IMG/VR virus record: IMGVR_UViG_3300046787_000675
Span: 96,706 to 160,705 of that record
DNA length: 64,000 nucleotides
Source of the DNA: a virus
Reading direction: 5' to 3' (one strand)
Numbering within the stretch: the stretch's first letter is position 1; the number at the start of each line of letters is the position of its first letter. The notes beneath the pieces are model-generated. The model saw nothing but the letters and a program-made list of their open reading frames with translations. It ran no database searches and was not told the DNA's origin. Position numbers and translations under genes: made by a program. This document shows positions 62,995 to 64,000 of this stretch, one piece after another.

Positions 62995-64000
62995 TTATTT
63001 CTTTATGTCTAATATTTCGATCGGATCGTCTATTTTTATTAAACCTTTACTGAAGGCTTTAATGGCGTCATCCTTTGTTTTAAAAATAGTCTTCTGTTTA
63101 TTCCTGTCCGGGTCTTTGGAGGCAAAGTATAAACCTTGTAAATATTCGTTACCCAGCATGTAAGTAGGTTTATCTGTTCCGCTAAGGATAAGATTCTTAT
63201 CCGGCATCATGCGATCGATAGCTTCCTGTACTGCATCTTCCGATACAGGGACGGAGTAGGACATTGTGTTCGATAATATAGTTCCGTCGACAGACATGAA
63301 AGTTTCATATCCAGGAACAGTTAAATCGTATCCTGTTTCTACTTTTTCGGTGTTTTCAACCGATACAACGTATGTCCATGTAGTATCAGTATCCTCGACT
63401 ATTCTCTTCCAGTTATTAAATGGTTCAAGAATATCAGCAGGAGTATTACTATCGATAAGATCTAAACATTTCTGAGCCGACTGCCGACTAATATAACCTG
63501 ACTTATTACTGTCTGCGAGAGCATGATAGAGACCTGTACATTGTCTTCCGTGTTTTAATTTCGGGCTTCTATTATATTCTGCTAACTTAAGGAAAGCTGC
63601 AAGGTTTCTCTCTATAGGGACTAAATCGCTTTTTATATAAGCTGCCGCAGTATTATCAGGCGTAACCTCGAACAACTTTCTATGTTTATCTTCATGCGCA
63701 ATACAGAGTTCATCCCGTAATATAATTAGTTCTACTGCCGATATTGTAAGCATCCAACTAATATTATCACACTTAGTTGTTTTACCATAAGATATACGGG
63801 AGGACACACCTAACGACATAAGTAGCTGTTTTACCTCCTGTACCAAGCGAAGAGATATAGAAGAGAAAGATGTCATAAGTTGTGGTTTACTTTTTCCGTT
63901 AGATATAGATATACTTCCGTCAGAATCAAACAGTCCAGATAACAGCCCTATTTTAAACTCTCTAGGGGAACATAACCAAAAGGATGGTAAGTGTTTTTTA
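62995..64000 (-). CDS. RNA polymerase beta' subunit, N-terminal half, with intein (partial)
   Basis: The frame is open to the right edge, so the 5' part and about 60 percent of the intein-containing gene are outside. Inside, after the intein, the host sequence TMSYSVPVSEDAVQEAI ... MLGNEYLQGLYFASKD matches the segment that follows NADFDGD in beta' (QMAVHVPLS ... DVVLGLYYMTRD). Its C-terminus (KAFSKGLIKIDDPIEILDIKK) is the end of the N-terminal half. A separate gene (56559-59540) holds the other half, so the subunit is split as in some giant phages. The DFDGD motif itself is just outside the window. Confidence 0.85.
   Translation of the reverse strand, partial: KKHLPSFWLCSPREFKIGLLSGLFDSDGSISISNGKSKPQLMTSFSSISLRLVQEVKQLLMSLGVSSRISYGKTTKCDNISWMLTISAVELIILRDELCIAHEDKHRKLFEVTPDNTAAAYIKSDLVPIERNLAAFLKLAEYNRSPKLKHGRQCTGLYHALADSNKSGYISRQSAQKCLDLIDSNTPADILEPFNNWKRIVEDTDTTWTYVVSVENTEKVETGYDLTVPGYETFMSVDGTILSNTMSYSVPVSEDAVQEAIDRMMPDKNLILSGTDKPTYMLGNEYLQGLYFASKDPDRNKQKTIFKTKDDAIKAFSKGLIKIDDPIEILDIKK
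63268..64000 (-). mobile_element. Intein at the NADFDGD site of beta' (3' part)
   Basis: Ends DGTILSN (63268-63270 is the final Asn) before T+1, giving the extein T-M-S-Y-S. A LAGLIDADG motif, FKIGLLSGLFDSDGSIS, lies at about 63907-63957. The C-terminal Hint block is YDLTVPGYETFMSVDGTILSN; the penultimate residue is Ser. The 5' part and the splice start are beyond the edge. Confidence 0.85.

Noticed and set aside
1-64000. Alternative genetic code (TAG or TGA reassigned)
   Set aside because: TAG (for example at 50506), TAA and TGA all end long frames at sensible places, and no gene needs an in-frame stop to be read through.

Overview
The window is a large block of late (virion) genes from a tailed phage with a contractile tail, very probably a jumbo-sized myovirus. 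Almost everything is on the minus strand, so transcription runs from 64000 towards 1. Evidence for a phage: an HK97-type capsid block, tail sheath and tube, tape measure, gp27/gp5/gp25/gp6-like baseplate proteins, fibres and a lysis-like cluster, in tightly packed and often overlapping genes. The DNA is AT-rich and reads with the standard bacterial code (TAG is used as a stop, for example at 50506). The host cannot be named. No portal, terminase or endolysin was recognised.

Layout in transcription order. (1) 64000-56559: two separate genes for the halves of a multisubunit RNA polymerase beta' subunit, each broken by an intein inside the catalytic core, with small virion-like proteins, a Nudix hydrolase and a lipoprotein between them. 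(2) 56443-46714: head module, with two large alpha-helical head proteins, a maturation protease carrying a third intein, a probable scaffold, a decoration-like protein and the major capsid protein with a strong terminator. (3) 46601-41324: fibre genes, including a 1110-residue adhesin built of autotransporter-type beta-strand (PATR) repeats. (4) 41297-39415: small lysis-like cluster that also encodes a stand-alone receiver domain. (5) 39430-32083: neck proteins, tail sheath and tail tube. (6) 32061-18753: spike, tail assembly chaperones joined by a predicted -1 frameshift, tape measure and baseplate, with a sigma-70-like factor in the middle. (7) 18740-3635: a long run of adhesin and baseplate-appendage proteins with Cys modules, Ser-rich repeats and three LamG domains. 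(8) 3574-1874: a head-type protein and an unknown protein. (9) 1054-1896: a two-gene plus-strand operon, divergent from a minus-strand operon (836 to the left edge) that ends in a metallophosphoesterase.

How the genes may work together: the phage appears to carry its own multisubunit polymerase (beta' halves here, beta presumably elsewhere) and its own sigma-like factor, embedded among virion genes. A short motif, hydrophobic-x-K-x-A, is strongly enriched in head-module proteins, absent from the protease intein and rare in the tail proteins checked. I propose it as a maturation-cleavage or head-targeting signal. The best leads are the intein-interrupted split polymerase, this motif (including a longer K-x-A-[FY]-x-x-G-Y-[ML]-Y-K tag on three small proteins), the frameshift cassette and the sigma factor in the baseplate operon.
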